The translations under genes were made by a program, and so were the position numbers. The notes below the pieces were generated by a model that saw only the letters and a program-made list of their open reading frames with translations, had not been told where the DNA came from and did not search any database. Of a DNA stretch of 64,000 bases, positions 7,415 to 16,374 are shown piece after piece. This DNA is from an uncultured Pelagibacteraceae bacterium. Lineage in GTDB: Bacteria; Pseudomonadota; Alphaproteobacteria; Pelagibacterales; Pelagibacteraceae. Positions within the stretch are counted from its first letter, which is position 1. Every line of letters starts with the position of its first letter. The stretch is taken from the NCBI GenBank assembly GCA_902596915.1, contig CACJVQ010000002.1, positions 1 to 64,000 on the forward strand, read 5' to 3'.

Positions 7415-7488
7415 GCCCCTATAGTTAAATGGTATAACACATCCATGGTAAGGATGAGTTTCCAGTTCAATTCTGGATGGGGGCACCA
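7415..7488 (+). tRNA. tRNA-Thr (GGT)
   Basis: The acceptor GCCCCTA pairs with TGGGGGC (one U-G pair), followed by A73 and encoded CCA. The anticodon stem CATCC/GGATG closes the loop ATGGTAA, giving anticodon GGT. It converges on the VTT-family gene with only 3 bases between its CCA and that gene's stop. Confidence 0.95.
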
Positions 7489-7491
7489 CTA

Positions 7492-8211
7492 TTATTTTGT
7501 ATAAAAATTTTTTTTTAACAAAAACCCAATTATAACTAAAATTATAATTCCCAGAATTGGTAAATAAATATCAGGAGAAAAAATTAATTCTAAAATACTT
7601 GGTACCTCAGAATTTTCCTCTAATATCTTGCTTAAACCAGCACCAAGAGATGCTCCAACAAATAATTGTGGGGTCATACCAATTATTGATCCTAGAAAGA
7701 AATTTCTAACCTTAACATTAAATATTGTAGGTAAAATATTTGAAATGAAAAAAGGAATGCCACCTACAAATCTATAGATTAGAAAAAAAACAAACTCATT
7801 CTTTTTAAACTTCTCAGTAAAATTGCTAAAACGAGATGAAAATTTTTCCTCAACCAAATCTTTTAAAAAATAGTTTGCAAAAATATAAAGAAATGTTGCG
7901 CCAATAGATAATCCAAAAACTACTAGTAAAGTTCCTAACCACTTACCAAAAATAAAACCACCAACTAGAAATACCGGTGATCCAAAGCCTAAAAAAAGGA
8001 CCCAAACTATGGTGCCTATTAAAAAAATAATACTTGATAAAAAAATATTACTATTTTTAATATTCTCTAAAGCTTCTCTATTTTGTCTTATTAATTCATA
8101 ACTTGAAAAATCCTGAAACGAAAAGTTATTAAAAAAAATCATTAAAAAAACAAATACTATCAAAATGTAGGCAGAGCCTAAAAATAGTTTAATTTTTTTT
8201 TCTCTATTCAT
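7492..8211 (-). CDS. TVP38/TMEM64 (VTT domain) family membrane protein
   Basis: A 239-residue polytopic inner-membrane protein. An N-terminal segment (about 9-28) is followed by a long loop and four to five more segments, ending at about 215-233. The region GFGSPVFLVGGFIFGKWLG followed by IGATFLYIFANYF is the conserved VTT/DedA-like core, and RFVGGIPFFISNILP fits the re-entrant second half. Family members are implicated in lipid scrambling or transport, but the substrate here is unknown. It is transcribed divergently from rpmH. Confidence 0.8.
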   Translation of the reverse strand: MNREKKIKLFLGSAYILIVFVFLMIFFNNFSFQDFSSYELIRQNREALENIKNSNIFLSSIIFLIGTIVWVLFLGFGSPVFLVGGFIFGKWLGTLLVVFGLSIGATFLYIFANYFLKDLVEEKFSSRFSNFTEKFKKNEFVFFLIYRFVGGIPFFISNILPTIFNVKVRNFFLGSIIGMTPQLFVGASLGAGLSKILEENSEVPSILELIFSPDIYLPILGIIILVIIGFLLKKNFYTK

Positions 8212-8212
8212 T

Positions 8213-8234
8213 GATTTTTAACTTATTAAAAATC
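8213..8234. other. 9-bp inverted repeat between VTT gene and rpmH
   Basis: GATTTTTAA and TTAAAAATC are separated by CTTA, right at the VTT start codon. It could be an operator or a 5' untranslated region hairpin. The following AT-only run TATATATATATA up to the rpmH start probably holds the rpmH promoter, but no clear box pair can be chosen. Confidence 0.3.
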
Positions 8235-8293
8235 GCTGTACTTATATATATATATTTGTATAACTACCGAAATTTAACATTAATTTAATAGGA

Positions 8294-8431
8294 ATGAAAC
8301 GTACATATCAACCAAGTAACAGAAAAAGAAAAAAGGCTGTCGGCTTTAGGGCTAAAAAAAAGACAAAGGGTGGAAGAAAAGTATTAAAAAGAAGAAGAGC
8401 TAAAGGAAGAAAAAAATTAACAAACGCTTAA
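8294..8431 (+). CDS. rpmH: 50S ribosomal protein L34
   Basis: A 45-residue, very basic protein of the large ribosomal subunit. It begins [14 protein letters not shown] and continues VGFRAKK and [14 protein letters not shown], the invariant L34 pattern. The TAA shares its last base with the rnpA ATG (TAATG). The order rpmH-rnpA-yidD-yidC is standard in bacteria. Confidence 0.97.
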   Translation: MKRTYQPSNRKRKKAVGFRAKKKTKGGRKVLKRRRAKGRKKLTNA

Positions 8432-8772
8432 TGAAAAACAAGATTGTTAGCCTTTCTAAAAATGAGGATTTTAAGTCTATTCTGAGCGGAAAAAAAATTT
8501 CTAATAAATACTTAACAATTTTCTTTAAAAAACTTTCTGATAAAAATAATAATAGATTAAATATTAGTTTTGTAGCCAAAAAGAAAATTGGAAATGCAGT
8601 AACAAGAAACAGAATTAAAAGAAGACTAAGAAATATTATGAATGAAGCTGTAAAATCAATTAACATTAATCTTAATTACTGTTACTTATTGATTGCAAGG
8701 ATATCTGTTAGCAAAGATCCTTATGAAACAATAAAAAACGCAACACTAGAAGACTTTAAAAAAATTAAATGA
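8431..8772 (+). CDS. rnpA: Ribonuclease P protein component
   Basis: The protein cofactor of RNase P, which cuts the 5' leader from pre-tRNAs. At 113 residues it has normal length. The RNR box GNAVTRNRIKRRLRN (54-68) binds the RNA subunit. It overlaps rpmH by one base and yidD by four (ATGA), implying translational coupling. This enzyme would process the many tRNAs in this window that sit a few bases from coding genes. Confidence 0.93.
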   Translation: MKNKIVSLSKNEDFKSILSGKKISNKYLTIFFKKLSDKNNNRLNISFVAKKKIGNAVTRNRIKRRLRNIMNEAVKSININLNYCYLLIARISVSKDPYETIKNATLEDFKKIK

Positions 8773-9011
8773 CCAATTTTATTAAATTTTTAATGATCAA
8801 GATTATAAGGTTTTATCAAATACTTATATCTCCGTATCTAGGTAATAATTGCAGATATCTTCCAACATGTTCTGATTATTTTATTGAAAACATAAAAGAG
8901 AATGGAATTTTAAAAGGAAGTATTAATGGATTTAAAAGAATACTTAGTTGTCATCCGATAAAAATTTTGGGCGGCGGAGAAGGATTTGATCCAGTTAAAA
9001 AGAAAAAGTAA
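8769..9011 (+). CDS. yidD: Membrane protein insertion efficiency factor YidD
   Basis: A small (80-residue) amphipathic membrane-associated protein that aids YidC-dependent insertion. The signature is SPYLGNNCRYLPTCS (21-35) with its two cysteines, then HPIKILGGGEGFDPV near the end. It lies directly between rnpA (4-base overlap) and yidC (3-base gap), its usual place. Confidence 0.93.
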   Translation: MTNFIKFLMIKIIRFYQILISPYLGNNCRYLPTCSDYFIENIKENGILKGSINGFKRILSCHPIKILGGGEGFDPVKKKK

Positions 9012-9014
9012 TTT

Positions 9015-10697
9015 ATGGATACGAAAAATGTAATTGCCGCAATATCTCTGAGTGCAGCCGTAATAATACTCTATAGTCTATTTTTTGCTCCAGCAGTAGT
9101 AGACCAAAAAGATATTTCTAATGACAAAAATATTACCAATGAAAATTCTTCAACGGATGCACCATCATTAGTTCAGGACGAGGAAACAATTAAAATATCT
9201 AGAAATGAGGCTTTAAAAGAAAATGAAAGAGTTCTTTTTGAAAATGATAAAATTAGAGGCTCAATTTCATTAATCGGATCTTCAATAGACGACTTAACTT
9301 TTAAAAATTATACAAATACTTTAAATGGAGATGATAATGTAATCTTATTAAATCCAAAACAGTCTGATAATGGATATTATGTAGAGACTGGATGGGCAAC
9401 TACCAACAAAAATATTGATTTACCAAACTCAAAATCTCTTTGGAGCATTGAAGGAAGTAACAAACTCACACCTAGTTCGCCAGTGATATTAAGTTGGACT
9501 AACAATCAAAATATTAAATTCTTAAAAGAAATAAGCATAGACAAACAATATCTTTTTAACATCAAACAAACGATAATTAATAGTTCAGATAAAACTTATA
9601 ACTTTTATCCATATGGACAAATTATTAGAAATGTAGCCCCTGATGTAACTAATTTTTATATTTTGCATGAGGGTTTAATTGGAGTTTTTGATGATCAATT
9701 AGTTGAAGAGGACTATGATGATATCGAGGAAAAAAAATATTCTAAAAATGCACAATCTGGATGGCTAGGTATCACTGATAAGTATTGGCTTACTAGTCTT
9801 ATACCCGAAAAAGATAAAAGTTTTAGATCTGATTTTGATTACAAAAATAAGTTCAGAGCAAATTTTATTGAGACGAATGCAACAGAAGTTGGCGCAAACG
9901 AGACAAAAAGTAACTCAATTAGAGTAATAATTGCAGCAAAAGAAGTAAACGTTATTGATGGATATGCTGAGAGTGAAAATATCAATAAGTTTGATTTAGC
10001 AATTGATTGGGGATGGTTTTACTTCATTGTGAAACCTTTATTCTTTGCAATTCAATATTTCTTTAATCTAGCTGGCAATTTTGGAATAGCAATTATAATG
10101 ATAACTGCTTGTATAAGATTAGCATTTTTTCCACTTGCAAATTACTCATTTAGATCCATGGCTAAAATGAAAGTTCTTCAGCCAGAAATGACAAGACTAA
10201 AAGAGTTGCATAAAGAGGATAAAATGAAACTCCAACAAGAAATGATGGCATTATACAAAAGAGAAAAAGTTAATCCAATAAGTGGGTGTCTTCCAATTTT
10301 TATACAGATACCTTTTTTCTTTGCAATTTATAAAGTTTTGTTTGTGACAATTGAGATGAGGCATCAGCCATTTTTTGGTTGGATAAAAGATTTAAGTGAA
10401 AGGGATCCTACATCCATATTTAATTTATTTGGACTAATTCCATGGGATCCTCCTTCTTTTTTACTAATAGGTGTGTGGCCATGCTTAATGGGTGTTTCAA
10501 TGTGGATGCAGCAAAAACTAAATCCAACACCTCCTGATCCTGTTCAAGCGAAAATATTTATGTTCTTTCCGTTATTTTTGACTGTAATACTGGCTCCTTT
10601 CCCAGCAGGACTAGTTATTTACTGGACTATAAATAACATATTAACAATGGCACAGCAGTACATAATAATCAAAAGAACGACTGTCAAAACTGTTTAG
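9015..10697 (+). CDS. yidC: Membrane protein insertase YidC
   Basis: Inserts and folds inner-membrane proteins, alone or with Sec. The 560-residue protein has the Gram-negative layout: one N-terminal membrane segment (about 4-27), a large periplasmic domain (about 60-335), then the conserved core with five segments from about residue 337. The core includes MAKMKVLQPEMTRLKELH, the coiled-coil cytoplasmic loop with the hydrophilic-groove region, and NPISGCLPIFIQIPFF. It is followed by argB after 5 bases. Confidence 0.95.
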   Translation: MDTKNVIAAISLSAAVIILYSLFFAPAVVDQKDISNDKNITNENSSTDAPSLVQDEETIKISRNEALKENERVLFENDKIRGSISLIGSSIDDLTFKNYTNTLNGDDNVILLNPKQSDNGYYVETGWATTNKNIDLPNSKSLWSIEGSNKLTPSSPVILSWTNNQNIKFLKEISIDKQYLFNIKQTIINSSDKTYNFYPYGQIIRNVAPDVTNFYILHEGLIGVFDDQLVEEDYDDIEEKKYSKNAQSGWLGITDKYWLTSLIPEKDKSFRSDFDYKNKFRANFIETNATEVGANETKSNSIRVIIAAKEVNVIDGYAESENINKFDLAIDWGWFYFIVKPLFFAIQYFFNLAGNFGIAIIMITACIRLAFFPLANYSFRSMAKMKVLQPEMTRLKELHKEDKMKLQQEMMALYKREKVNPISGCLPIFIQIPFFFAIYKVLFVTIEMRHQPFFGWIKDLSERDPTSIFNLFGLIPWDPPSFLLIGVWPCLMGVSMWMQQKLNPTPPDPVQAKIFMFFPLFLTVILAPFPAGLVIYWTINNILTMAQQYIIIKRTTVKTV

Positions 10698-10702
10698 TAG
10701 AA

Positions 10703-11551
10703 ATGGAAATAGAAAAAATAGTACCAAAAGATGGTCCTTCCATCGAAGAGGTTAATAAATATATAGATAAATATAAAAATGAATTAATAGTTATTAAATA
10801 TGGAGGAAACGTTTTTATTGATAGAAATATTTTTAACAATTTTATTTCGGATATAAGTATTCTAAATAAGTTAGGATTATCAATAATAATAGTCCACGGA
10901 GGTGGCCCTAGAATTAAAAGAGAGTTAGAAAAATCAAATATTCAATCAAAATTTATTAGAGGTTTAAGGGTTACGGATGAAAAAATTATAAATATAGTTG
11001 AGGATGTCCTCATTGATTTTAACGAAGACATTGTTAATTCCTTAATTGAAAAAGGATCAAATGCAGTCTCTATAAACACAAAAAAAAATAATGTTATTGA
11101 AGTTACTCCAGAAGCAGAGGAACTTGGATTCGTTGGAAAGCCAAGTAAAATTAATATAAATATAATAAAAGATATAATAAAGGAAAGTTCAGTTCCAATA
11201 ATATCACCTTTAGGTTTAGGTAAAAATAATCAAACATTTAATATTAACGGAGATACGGCTGCTGGTGCTATAGCTAAATCTTTGAAATGTAGAAGATTAT
11301 TATTAATGACCAATGTTGAAGGTGTACTTGATAAAGAAAAAAAGCTCATTGAGGAAATTACGTCATCTGAAATTTTAGAGATGATAAATAATGAAATTAT
11401 AACAGAAGGCATGATTCCTAAAATTAACACCTGCTTAGATGCAGTAATGAATGGAGTTACTGGTGTTGGAATTATTGATGGAAGAAAAAAACATTCAATT
11501 CTTTTTGAATTATTCTCAGATAAAGGTGCTGGTACATTAATAAGAAAATGA
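10703..11551 (+). CDS. argB: Acetylglutamate kinase
   Basis: Phosphorylates N-acetylglutamate in arginine synthesis. The 282-residue amino-acid-kinase fold shows IKYGGN with Lys32, the glycine loop VHGGGPR (64-70), FNINGDTAAGAIA for nucleotide and substrate binding, and LMTNVEGVLD. The stop overlaps the start of the next gene by 4 bases (ATGA). Its position after yidC is a familiar alphaproteobacterial arrangement, usually with the GTPase gene engB in between, which is absent here. Confidence 0.95.
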   Translation: MEIEKIVPKDGPSIEEVNKYIDKYKNELIVIKYGGNVFIDRNIFNNFISDISILNKLGLSIIIVHGGGPRIKRELEKSNIQSKFIRGLRVTDEKIINIVEDVLIDFNEDIVNSLIEKGSNAVSINTKKNNVIEVTPEAEELGFVGKPSKININIIKDIIKESSVPIISPLGLGKNNQTFNINGDTAAGAIAKSLKCRRLLLMTNVEGVLDKEKKLIEEITSSEILEMINNEIITEGMIPKINTCLDAVMNGVTGVGIIDGRKKHSILFELFSDKGAGTLIRK

Positions 11552-12210
11552 AAAATATAAAAAATATTTTATTTGATTGTGATGGTGTTCTTTATCAGGA
11601 TTTAGAATCTGTATTTGGTCAAGTAAGTAAAAGAATGACACAATACATTTCTGAAAAATTAAAAATTAACTTAGTTGAAGCTAAAAAATTACAAACTGAC
11701 TACTTTTATAAATATAATACAAGTCTAAATGGATTAATGATACATCATGATATTCCTCCTAAAGAGTTTTTAAATTTTGTACATGACATTGACCTATCTT
11801 TTATGGAAAAGGATTTAGTTTTGAGAGGTGAAATAGAAAAGTTGGATTTAAGAAAGTTCGTTTTTACCAATGGTTCTAGGGAGCATGTTAGTAATATAAC
11901 TACACATTTGGGGATTGATGATCTCTTTGAGAATGTATTTGATATAGTTGATGCGGAATATAACCCAAAACCTGCAGCGAAAGCATTCGATCTGATGGTA
12001 CAAAAATTTGATATCGACCCAAAAGAAACAATTTATATTGAAGATATTGCAAAAAACTTGTCAATTGGTAAGGAAAGAGGAGCTACGACAGTCTGGCTAA
12101 TCAATAATGAATATTGGGGTAAAAAAGAATCTGATAAAGACTATATTGACTATAAAATAGAAAATCTCTCTTTATTTTTAAAAGAAATAAGGTTATTAAA
12201 AAACTCATAA
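11548..12210 (+). CDS. HAD-family phosphatase, probable pyrimidine 5'-nucleotidase
   Basis: A 220-residue haloacid-dehalogenase hydrolase. The nucleophile motif is FDCDGVLYQD, with Asp10 and Asp12, motif II is VFTNGS, and motif IV is YIEDIAKN. The layout resembles the SDT1-like pyrimidine 5'-nucleotidase subfamily, which commonly sits between argB and dapD in alphaproteobacteria. The exact substrate cannot be read from the sequence. It overlaps argB by 4 bases and precedes dapD by 3. Confidence 0.78.
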   Translation: MKNIKNILFDCDGVLYQDLESVFGQVSKRMTQYISEKLKINLVEAKKLQTDYFYKYNTSLNGLMIHHDIPPKEFLNFVHDIDLSFMEKDLVLRGEIEKLDLRKFVFTNGSREHVSNITTHLGIDDLFENVFDIVDAEYNPKPAAKAFDLMVQKFDIDPKETIYIEDIAKNLSIGKERGATTVWLINNEYWGKKESDKDYIDYKIENLSLFLKEIRLLKNS

Positions 12211-12213
12211 ATT

Positions 12214-13041
12214 ATGAGTATAGAAAATGTAATAAATGAAGCTTGGGAAAAAAGGGATCAAATAAATCCTGCTTCAGATCAGTCTTTAAAAGATACCATA
12301 AATCAAGTTATTGATGATTTAGATAGTGGAAAGTCACGAGTTGCTGAAAAAATAAATGGTGAATGGATAACTCATCAACATTTGAAAAAAGCAATCATGT
12401 TAAGTTTTAGATTATATCCAATGGAGAATTTAAACGGTCCATATAGTAGTTGGTATGATAAAGCTCATTTACTAAAGGGTAAGACTGCAGGATGGACAAA
12501 AGAAGATCATGAGAAAGCAGGTTTTAGAATGGTGCCTAACTCACCAGTAAGAAAAGGAAGTTTTGTTGGCAAGAATGCAGTTTTAATGCCATGCTACGTT
12601 AACATTGGGGCATACATAGACGAAGGAACAATGATTGATACATTTGCAAGAGCAGGTAGCTGTAGCCAAATTGGAAAAAATTGTCATATCTCAGCAGGTT
12701 CAGGTGTAGGTGGAGTATTAGAACCCGCGCAAGCTCTGCCAACTATTATCGAGGATAATGTTTTTTTAGGCGCGATGTCTGAAGTTGTAGAGGGTGTAAT
12801 TGTAGGAGAAGGATCCGTACTGAGTATGGGCATGTACATAGGACAATCTACAAAAATTGTTAATAGAAAAACTGGAGAAATTACTTATGGAAAAATTCCT
12901 CCTTATTCAGTTGTGGTTCCAGGTTCACTTCCTGATAAAAATAACCCAACTGCACCTTCACTATATTGTGCTGTAATAATTAAGCAAGTAGATGAAAAGA
13001 CAAGATCTAAAACTTCTATTAACGATCTCTTGAGAGAATAA
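12214..13041 (+). CDS. dapD: Tetrahydrodipicolinate N-succinyltransferase
   Basis: Adds succinyl from succinyl-CoA to tetrahydrodipicolinate in the lysine/meso-diaminopimelate pathway. The 275-residue protein has an N-terminal helical domain (1-100) and a left-handed beta-helix of hexapeptide repeats (about 105-240), including [20 protein letters not shown] and the glycine-rich GVGGVLEP. The frame is intact throughout. Bases 12249-12283 (residues about 12-24, [12 protein letters not shown]) are duplicated exactly inside hisD. Its partner dapE follows after 5 bases. Confidence 0.95.
   Translation: MSIENVINEAWEKRDQINPASDQSLKDTINQVIDDLDSGKSRVAEKINGEWITHQHLKKAIMLSFRLYPMENLNGPYSSWYDKAHLLKGKTAGWTKEDHEKAGFRMVPNSPVRKGSFVGKNAVLMPCYVNIGAYIDEGTMIDTFARAGSCSQIGKNCHISAGSGVGGVLEPAQALPTIIEDNVFLGAMSEVVEGVIVGEGSVLSMGMYIGQSTKIVNRKTGEITYGKIPPYSVVVPGSLPDKNNPTAPSLYCAVIIKQVDEKTRSKTSINDLLRE
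12249..12283 (+). repeat. 35-bp block shared exactly with hisD
   Basis: Identical to the minus strand of 4694-4728. Here it lies in an uninterrupted frame that reads sensibly as DapD (N-terminal helical region), so dapD is the likelier source and hisD the likelier recipient. This direction is inference. Confidence 0.95.
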
Positions 13042-13046
13042 TTTCG

Positions 13047-14204
13047 ATGAAAATTATAAATGAACTTCAGTTAGCTAAAGAGCTAATTAGATTTCCGACT
13101 GTAACTCCTATAGATGCTGGAATAATGAAATTTTTGGAAAAAAAATTAAAAAAACTTGGATTTAAAACTAAAATTCTAGAATTCAAAGAAAAAGGAAATG
13201 CTCCAGTTAAAAATCTATATGCAAGATTAGGGAGCAAGAGTCCTAATTTTTGTTATGCTGGACATCTTGATGTTGTTCCTGCTGGAAATTTAAGAGATTG
13301 GACAGTAAATCCATTTAAACCATCAATTAAAAATGGACATTTAATTGGAAGAGGTGCAAATGATATGAAAAGCTCAATAGCTGCATTTGTTTCTGCTATA
13401 AGCGTTTTTGTTGAGAAAAATAAAGGATTTAATGGATCGATAAGTCTTTTAATCACCGGAGATGAGGAAGGTGTTGCCATCAATGGAACCAAAAAAGTTG
13501 TAGACTATTTAAAAAAGAAACGAGAGAAAATAGATTTTTGCTTGGTTGGAGAGCCAACAAATCCTAACAAATTAGGTGAAATGATTAAAATTGGTCGAAG
13601 AGGAAGTATGAACGGTCGATTAACAATTACAGGAGTTCAAGGGCATGTAGCATATCCTCATAGAGCAAATAACCCTTCAACTGCTCTAGTGAGAATACTT
13701 AAAGAACTAAAAGATTTACGATTTGACAAAGGCACGAAGGATTTTCAACCCACAAATCTTGAAATTACAAAAATTAATATAAATAATTCCGCAGACAATG
13801 TAATTCCAGGTCTTGCATATGCTTCATTTAATATAAGATTTAATAATATGCATACTTCAAATTCCATTAAAAAAAAAATTAATAAAATTTTGAAAAAAAT
13901 ATGTAATAAAACTAAATCTAAATATAAAATTGATTATAGTGTTTCAGGTGAAGCTTTTCTTACAAAGCCTAATAGTACAACATTTATGATACAAAATGTT
14001 ATTAAAAAAGTTACTAAAATAAAACCTAAACTTTCAACTACTGGAGGTACATCAGACGCAAGGTTCATTAGGAAAATAGCTCCTTGTTTAGAATTTGGCT
14101 TAGTAGGAAAAACTATGCATAAAGTTGATGAGGCTGTCTCACTAACCGATTTAAAAAAATTAAGTTTAATATATTCAAAAGTTTTAAAAAATTATTTTAA
14201 GTGA
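13047..14204 (+). CDS. dapE: Succinyl-diaminopimelate desuccinylase
   Basis: A di-zinc M20 peptidase-family enzyme that releases succinate to give LL-diaminopimelate, the step two after DapD. The 385-residue protein shows AGHLDVVP (His73, Asp75), GRGANDMK (Asp106), GDEEG (Glu140, Glu141), VGEPTNP (Glu169) and a C-terminal GKTMHKVDE with the last zinc histidine. It is intact and of normal length. The final base pairs overlap the GTG start of the next gene (4-base overlap). Confidence 0.95.
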   Translation: MKIINELQLAKELIRFPTVTPIDAGIMKFLEKKLKKLGFKTKILEFKEKGNAPVKNLYARLGSKSPNFCYAGHLDVVPAGNLRDWTVNPFKPSIKNGHLIGRGANDMKSSIAAFVSAISVFVEKNKGFNGSISLLITGDEEGVAINGTKKVVDYLKKKREKIDFCLVGEPTNPNKLGEMIKIGRRGSMNGRLTITGVQGHVAYPHRANNPSTALVRILKELKDLRFDKGTKDFQPTNLEITKININNSADNVIPGLAYASFNIRFNNMHTSNSIKKKINKILKKICNKTKSKYKIDYSVSGEAFLTKPNSTTFMIQNVIKKVTKIKPKLSTTGGTSDARFIRKIAPCLEFGLVGKTMHKVDEAVSLTDLKKLSLIYSKVLKNYFK

Positions 14205-15130
14205 AGACTGGTCTAATCACTTCAGATACTTATAAAAACCACAATACTGGAAATGGCCATCCAGAAAAAATTGATAGGGTTACCGCAATAATTGATAACT
14301 TTAAAAAAGTAGATAACAAAAATCTTATATGGAAAAGACCAAATAAATTTGATGAATTTTTTTTAAATAAAACCCATTCAATAGAATATATTAATCATGT
14401 TAAACAGTCTTTTCCAAAAAAAGGTTTAGTATTTTTAGATGGTGATACAATTGTTTCCCCTGGTAGTAAAGATGCTACTAAAGATGCCGTAGGTTCAATT
14501 ATTACAGCAATAGATGGAGTACAAAATAAAGAATTTAAGAATGCTTTTTGTGCTGTAAGACCTCCCGGTCATCATGCAGAAAAAGAAAAGGCTATGGGAT
14601 TTTGTATTTACAATAATGTAGCCGTTGGTGCTAATTATCTTATTGAAAAGTATAAATACAAAAAAATTGCAATAATTGATTTTGATGTTCACCATGGTAA
14701 TGGAACTCAAGATATTTTTTATGATAATGAAAAGGTATTATATATTTCTACTCATCAATACCCTTATTACCCCGGCTCAGGTTCAAATGAGGAAAATGGA
14801 AAATTTAATAATGTATTAAATATTCCATTAGAAGCTGGAACAACATCTGAAGAATATTTGAATGCTTATGAAAATGTTTTAACTAAAATAAAGCAGTTTA
14901 AACCTGAATTTTTGTTATTTTCTGCGGGTTTTGATGCACATATTGACGATCCGTTAGCACAACTGAGATTAAGTACAGAGGATTTTTATAAAATTACCAA
15001 AAGGACTTTGGAATATTCTAAATCTTTTTGTAACGGAAGGGTCGTTTCAATTCTTGAAGGCGGTTATGATCTTAAAGCCTTACAAAATAGTACTCAAAGG
15101 CATGTTGATGCGTTGTTAGAATTTAATTGA
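14201..15130 (+). CDS. Class II histone deacetylase-like amidohydrolase
   Basis: A 309-residue zinc deacetylase of the HDAC/AcuC/acetylpolyamine amidohydrolase superfamily. Visible residues: RPPGHHAE (active-site His124-His125), the zinc ligands Asp162 and His164 in DFDVHHGNGTQ and Asp245 in SAGFDAH, the substrate loop DPLAQLRL and EGGYD with Tyr289. The pattern fits the class II branch. Bacterial members act on acetylated lysines, polyamines or acetylated small molecules, and the substrate here is unknown. The start is GTG at 14201, inside the end of dapE. A SET-domain gene follows 31 bases later. Confidence 0.88.
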   Translation: MKTGLITSDTYKNHNTGNGHPEKIDRVTAIIDNFKKVDNKNLIWKRPNKFDEFFLNKTHSIEYINHVKQSFPKKGLVFLDGDTIVSPGSKDATKDAVGSIITAIDGVQNKEFKNAFCAVRPPGHHAEKEKAMGFCIYNNVAVGANYLIEKYKYKKIAIIDFDVHHGNGTQDIFYDNEKVLYISTHQYPYYPGSGSNEENGKFNNVLNIPLEAGTTSEEYLNAYENVLTKIKQFKPEFLLFSAGFDAHIDDPLAQLRLSTEDFYKITKRTLEYSKSFCNGRVVSILEGGYDLKALQNSTQRHVDALLEFN

Positions 15131-15161
15131 TAATATTTTTTTAAGCACTAAACACAAACAT

Positions 15162-15635
15162 ATGAAACTATATAAGATTAAAAAGTCTGATATTGATAAA
15201 AAAGGTAAAGGACTTTACGCCACAAGAGATATAAAGGAAGGTGAAAAAATAATAGATTATATTGGTAAATTAATTACCAAAAAACAAACTGAGAATTCTG
15301 ACAAATACGATAACAGTAAGCCAATATATTTATTTACAGTAAATAAAAGATATGATCTCGATGGAGATTTCCCATGGAATACAGCTGGTCTAATAAATCA
15401 TTCATGTGAAAATAATTGTGACTACGATGGCAAGGGGCTTAAAATTTGGGTTAAGGCAATAAAAGATATTAAAAAAGGTGAGGAATTAACTTGTGACTAT
15501 GGATTTGGTTATGACAAAGATTACAAACAATTTCCTTGTAAATGTAAGTCAAAAAATTGTTGTGGCTATATTGTAAGAGCAGAATCAAGGTGGAGAATTA
15601 ATAAAAAATTCTCAATGGGTAATAGGAAAAATTAG
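15162..15635 (+). CDS. SET-domain protein lysine methyltransferase
   Basis: A 157-residue protein that is almost entirely a SET domain. It has the SAM-binding opening KGKGLYA (14-20), the knot motif NHSC (79-82), the catalytic tyrosine region ELTCDYGF (108-115, Tyr113), and a compact post-SET zinc cluster CKCKSKNCC (126-134). All core elements needed for S-adenosylmethionine-dependent lysine methylation are present. The substrate is unknown; ribosomal protein or a small basic DNA-binding protein are possibilities. It is next to an HDAC-like gene and converges with truA, sharing the four bases TTAG as stop codons. Confidence 0.88.
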   Translation: MKLYKIKKSDIDKKGKGLYATRDIKEGEKIIDYIGKLITKKQTENSDKYDNSKPIYLFTVNKRYDLDGDFPWNTAGLINHSCENNCDYDGKGLKIWVKAIKDIKKGEELTCDYGFGYDKDYKQFPCKCKSKNCCGYIVRAESRWRINKKFSMGNRKN

Positions 15636-16372
15636 TATAAAACTTTTTTCAAAAATAATCCTTCTGCTGGTGCTGGCGGAGCGCATAAATTTCTATTTTT
15701 TGATTTAATTACGCTTGTAAATTTTTTTAATGTCCATTTTTTTTCACCAATATATTTTAAACAACCAACCATTGATCTAACTTGTTGTTTTAAAAATGAT
15801 TGAGATCTAAACTCTAATTCAATTTTGTTTTTTGTCTTTTTAATTTTAACTAATTTAATCGATCTTATTGGGCTCTTTGCATTACATCCAGATGCTCTAA
15901 AAGTTGAAAAATCATGAGTTCCAATTAACTTTTTTGCTGCTTTTTTCATTATCTCTAATTCTAGGTTTTTAATAACAAACCATCCTCGCTTATTTTGAAG
16001 GATCGGTTTACTTAATTGATTAAAAATAACATATTTATAAACTCTCTCTTTTGCAGAAAAACGTGCATGAAATTTCATATTTTTTCTTTTTATTTTTAAA
16101 ATGGCTATTTCGTATTTATTTAAAAAATAATTAATTGATTTTAAAAATTTATTTAAATTTTGTATTTTTGCAGTGACATCAAAATGTGCAGATTGTTCAA
16201 TTGCATGAACTCCGGAATCTGTTCTTCCCGAACCAATAAGTGTAATTTTTTCATTTAAAAGATATGAAATTTTTTTTTGAATTAATCCTTGTATAGTTTT
16301 GCCTTTTGATTGTACCTGCCAACCTATGAAAGAAGACCCAACATATTCAATTAGAATTTGATATCTAAACAT
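15632..16372 (-). CDS. truA: tRNA pseudouridine synthase A
   Basis: Makes pseudouridine at positions 38-40 of the tRNA anticodon stem. The 246-residue protein has the catalytic GSGRTDSGVHA with Asp52 and the family opening YVGSSFIGWQVQ. A C-terminal QSFLKQQVRSMVG is the second TruA signature. Third gene of a def-fmt-truA operon with 2 bases to fmt. Confidence 0.94.
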   Translation of the reverse strand: MFRYQILIEYVGSSFIGWQVQSKGKTIQGLIQKKISYLLNEKITLIGSGRTDSGVHAIEQSAHFDVTAKIQNLNKFLKSINYFLNKYEIAILKIKRKNMKFHARFSAKERVYKYVIFNQLSKPILQNKRGWFVIKNLELEIMKKAAKKLIGTHDFSTFRASGCNAKSPIRSIKLVKIKKTKNKIELEFRSQSFLKQQVRSMVGCLKYIGEKKWTLKKFTSVIKSKNRNLCAPPAPAEGLFLKKVLY

Positions 16373-16374
16373 GT

